DNA of 64,000 bases from Calothrix sp. HK-06 (GTDB lineage: Bacteria; Cyanobacteriota; Cyanobacteriia; Cyanobacteriales; Nostocaceae): assembly GCF_001904745.1 (NCBI RefSeq), contig NZ_MRCD01000008.1, positions 1 to 64,000 of the forward strand, given 5' to 3'. The position numbers and the translations under genes were made by a program. Each line of letters starts with the position of its first letter. The stretch's first letter is position 1. The notes below the pieces were generated by a model. The model was not told the origin of the DNA and searched no databases. It saw nothing but the letters and a program-made list of their open reading frames with translations. Shown here one piece after another: positions 63,354 through 64,000 of the stretch.

Positions 63354-63428
63354 TATATAGTTCTGTAATTGCACGTATTATTTACATAACGTGTAAATTA
63401 AGAAAGCAAGTATTGTTTTATCTATTGG

Positions 63429-63463
63429 ATTCTAGATTTGCGTTTATTCATCAAATCTAGAAT
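63429..63463. repeat. Perfect 12-base inverted repeat
   Basis: ATTCTAGATTTG and CAAATCTAGAAT flank an 11-base loop, 75 bases after the FemAB-like gene. Without a T-run on either side it is not a clear terminator. Confidence 0.5.
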
Positions 63464-63535
63464 TCAACTAAAACAAACAATCGGTGTCCAAAGCCAAATA
63501 TAACCAGGAACAGGATTTTTTGTTGAAGGGAGTTT

Positions 63536-63922
63536 ATGAACTTGACATTAGAACAAAATTTAGCAGCAATCGATGACAAACTCTCACAACGGCACATCGA
63601 CTTAGACCCAGCAGGTTATTTTATTATTTACCTTGACCGTGATGCTGGGCTAATTTGCGCTAAACATTACACAAACGTTATTGATGAACGCGGTTTAGCT
63701 GTAGACCCTGAAACCGGAAAGGTAATTCCCGCACGTGGCAAAGTCGAGCGCACTCACACAGTTCTTTACACTGGCAGAACCGCTAAGGAACTTTGTGTCA
63801 AGCTTTTAGAAGAAACAGAACCTTGTCCAGTAACCATGTTCGACCATGCTGCATACCTCGGTCGCGAATTTGTCCGCGCAGAAAATGCCTTACTTACAGG
63901 CGCCGAGTATGTGCAAGACTAA
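63536..63922 (+). CDS. DUF4346 family protein
   Basis: 128 residues with GAAGGGAG upstream. The features are LDPAGYFIIYLDRDAGLICA, DPETGKVIPARGKVERT, TVLYTGRTAKELCVKLLEE and FDHAAYLGREFVRAENAL, the pattern of DUF4346, a family kept in most cyanobacteria and sometimes fused to dihydropteroate-synthase-like domains. Function is unknown; no signal peptide. It is the last gene of the window. Confidence 0.88.
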   Translation: MNLTLEQNLAAIDDKLSQRHIDLDPAGYFIIYLDRDAGLICAKHYTNVIDERGLAVDPETGKVIPARGKVERTHTVLYTGRTAKELCVKLLEETEPCPVTMFDHAAYLGREFVRAENALLTGAEYVQD

Positions 63923-63935
63923 AAAAGTTACAAGA

Positions 63936-63995
63936 GGGTGAGAGAGTGAGAGGGTGAGAAAATACACTCCCATACTCGCACACTCCCACACTCTA
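63936..63995. repeat. GAGAGGGTGAGA simple repeat with opposing CTCCCACACTC
   Basis: The left part is GAGGGTGAGAGAGTGAGAG; the right part repeats ACTCCCA and CACTC. The two halves are imperfect reverse complements and could form a hairpin at the end of the DUF4346 transcript. Confidence 0.4.
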
Positions 63996-64000
63996 ACTAT

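Noticed and set aside
63429-63463. Terminator after the FemAB-like gene
   Set aside because: The stem is perfect but lacks a T-run in either direction, so it is kept only as a repeat.
1-64000. tRNA, rRNA and CRISPR arrays
   Set aside because: I scanned gaps for cloverleaf arms, T-loop GGTTCGA motifs and regular direct repeats with unique spacers. None was convincing.

Overview
The window reads as chromosome of a filamentous cyanobacterium, most likely of the Nostocales. The bacterial dynamin at 6643-8697 matches, as far as I can recall it, the crystallised Nostoc punctiforme BDLP closely. Other cyanobacterial markers are DUF1822, two-partner-secretion (TPS) domain proteins, Uma2 nucleases, FurA-type regulators beside a flavodoxin, a GlgA, DUF4346 and hybrid histidine kinases. 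Base composition is AT-rich. The usual cyanobacterial palindrome HIP1 (GCGATCGC) was not seen. GGCGCC instead occurs about 100 times, and GATC is almost absent.

Layout. 0-4.4 kb: a frameshifted receiver-domain remnant, a sigma-70-like/DUF1822 gene pair and a truncated TPS exoprotein. 4.4-9.1 kb: a minus-strand dynamin operon (small membrane protein, BDLP, dynamin-DnaJ fusion). 9.2-10.9 kb: a frameshifted secreted protein, a HicB relic and a polysaccharide deacetylase. 10.9-14.2 kb: cobalt transporter cbiMNQO behind a cobalamin riboswitch. 14.3-18.2 kb: a small secreted protein, then a mosaic of broken hybrid kinase pieces and one longer kinase. 18.1-19.7 kb: arsenic operon arsR-aquaporin-arsC. 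19.9-24.4 kb: kinase relic, FKBP isomerase, subtilase, Fur, beta-lactamase-fold protein.

24.9-32.0 kb: a co-directional cluster that looks stress- and metabolism-related: DUF2267, PfpI fused to a helical domain, SRPBCC, two paralogous zinc dehydrogenases around a repeat-bearing secreted protein, a Tat-exported Gfo/Idh oxidoreductase and a cupin. 32.2-39.6 kb: SDR, GT9, YihY, a seven-repeat FG-GAP protein, a double-glycine-leader peptide, glgA. 39.7-44.2 kb: two Uma2 proteins around a full-length TPS exoprotein. 44.3-56.1 kb: mainly housekeeping genes (SDR, ArfB-like factor, GlcD, proteases, acyltransferase, aldo/keto reductase, TsaB). 56.5-64 kb: an IF-3 family gene apparently starting at ATC, flavodoxin and Fur back to back, a PIN-domain module with two tiny upstream genes, FemAB-like and DUF4346 proteins.

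Two genome-scale impressions stand out. About ten genes are visibly broken (receiver, TPS, secreted protein, HicB, kinase fragments, Ser/Thr kinase, Uma2 tail, amine oxidase), so decay or sequencing error is substantial. Intergenic DNA also carries several families of dispersed palindromic repeats. No tRNA, rRNA, CRISPR array or intact insertion sequence was recognised.
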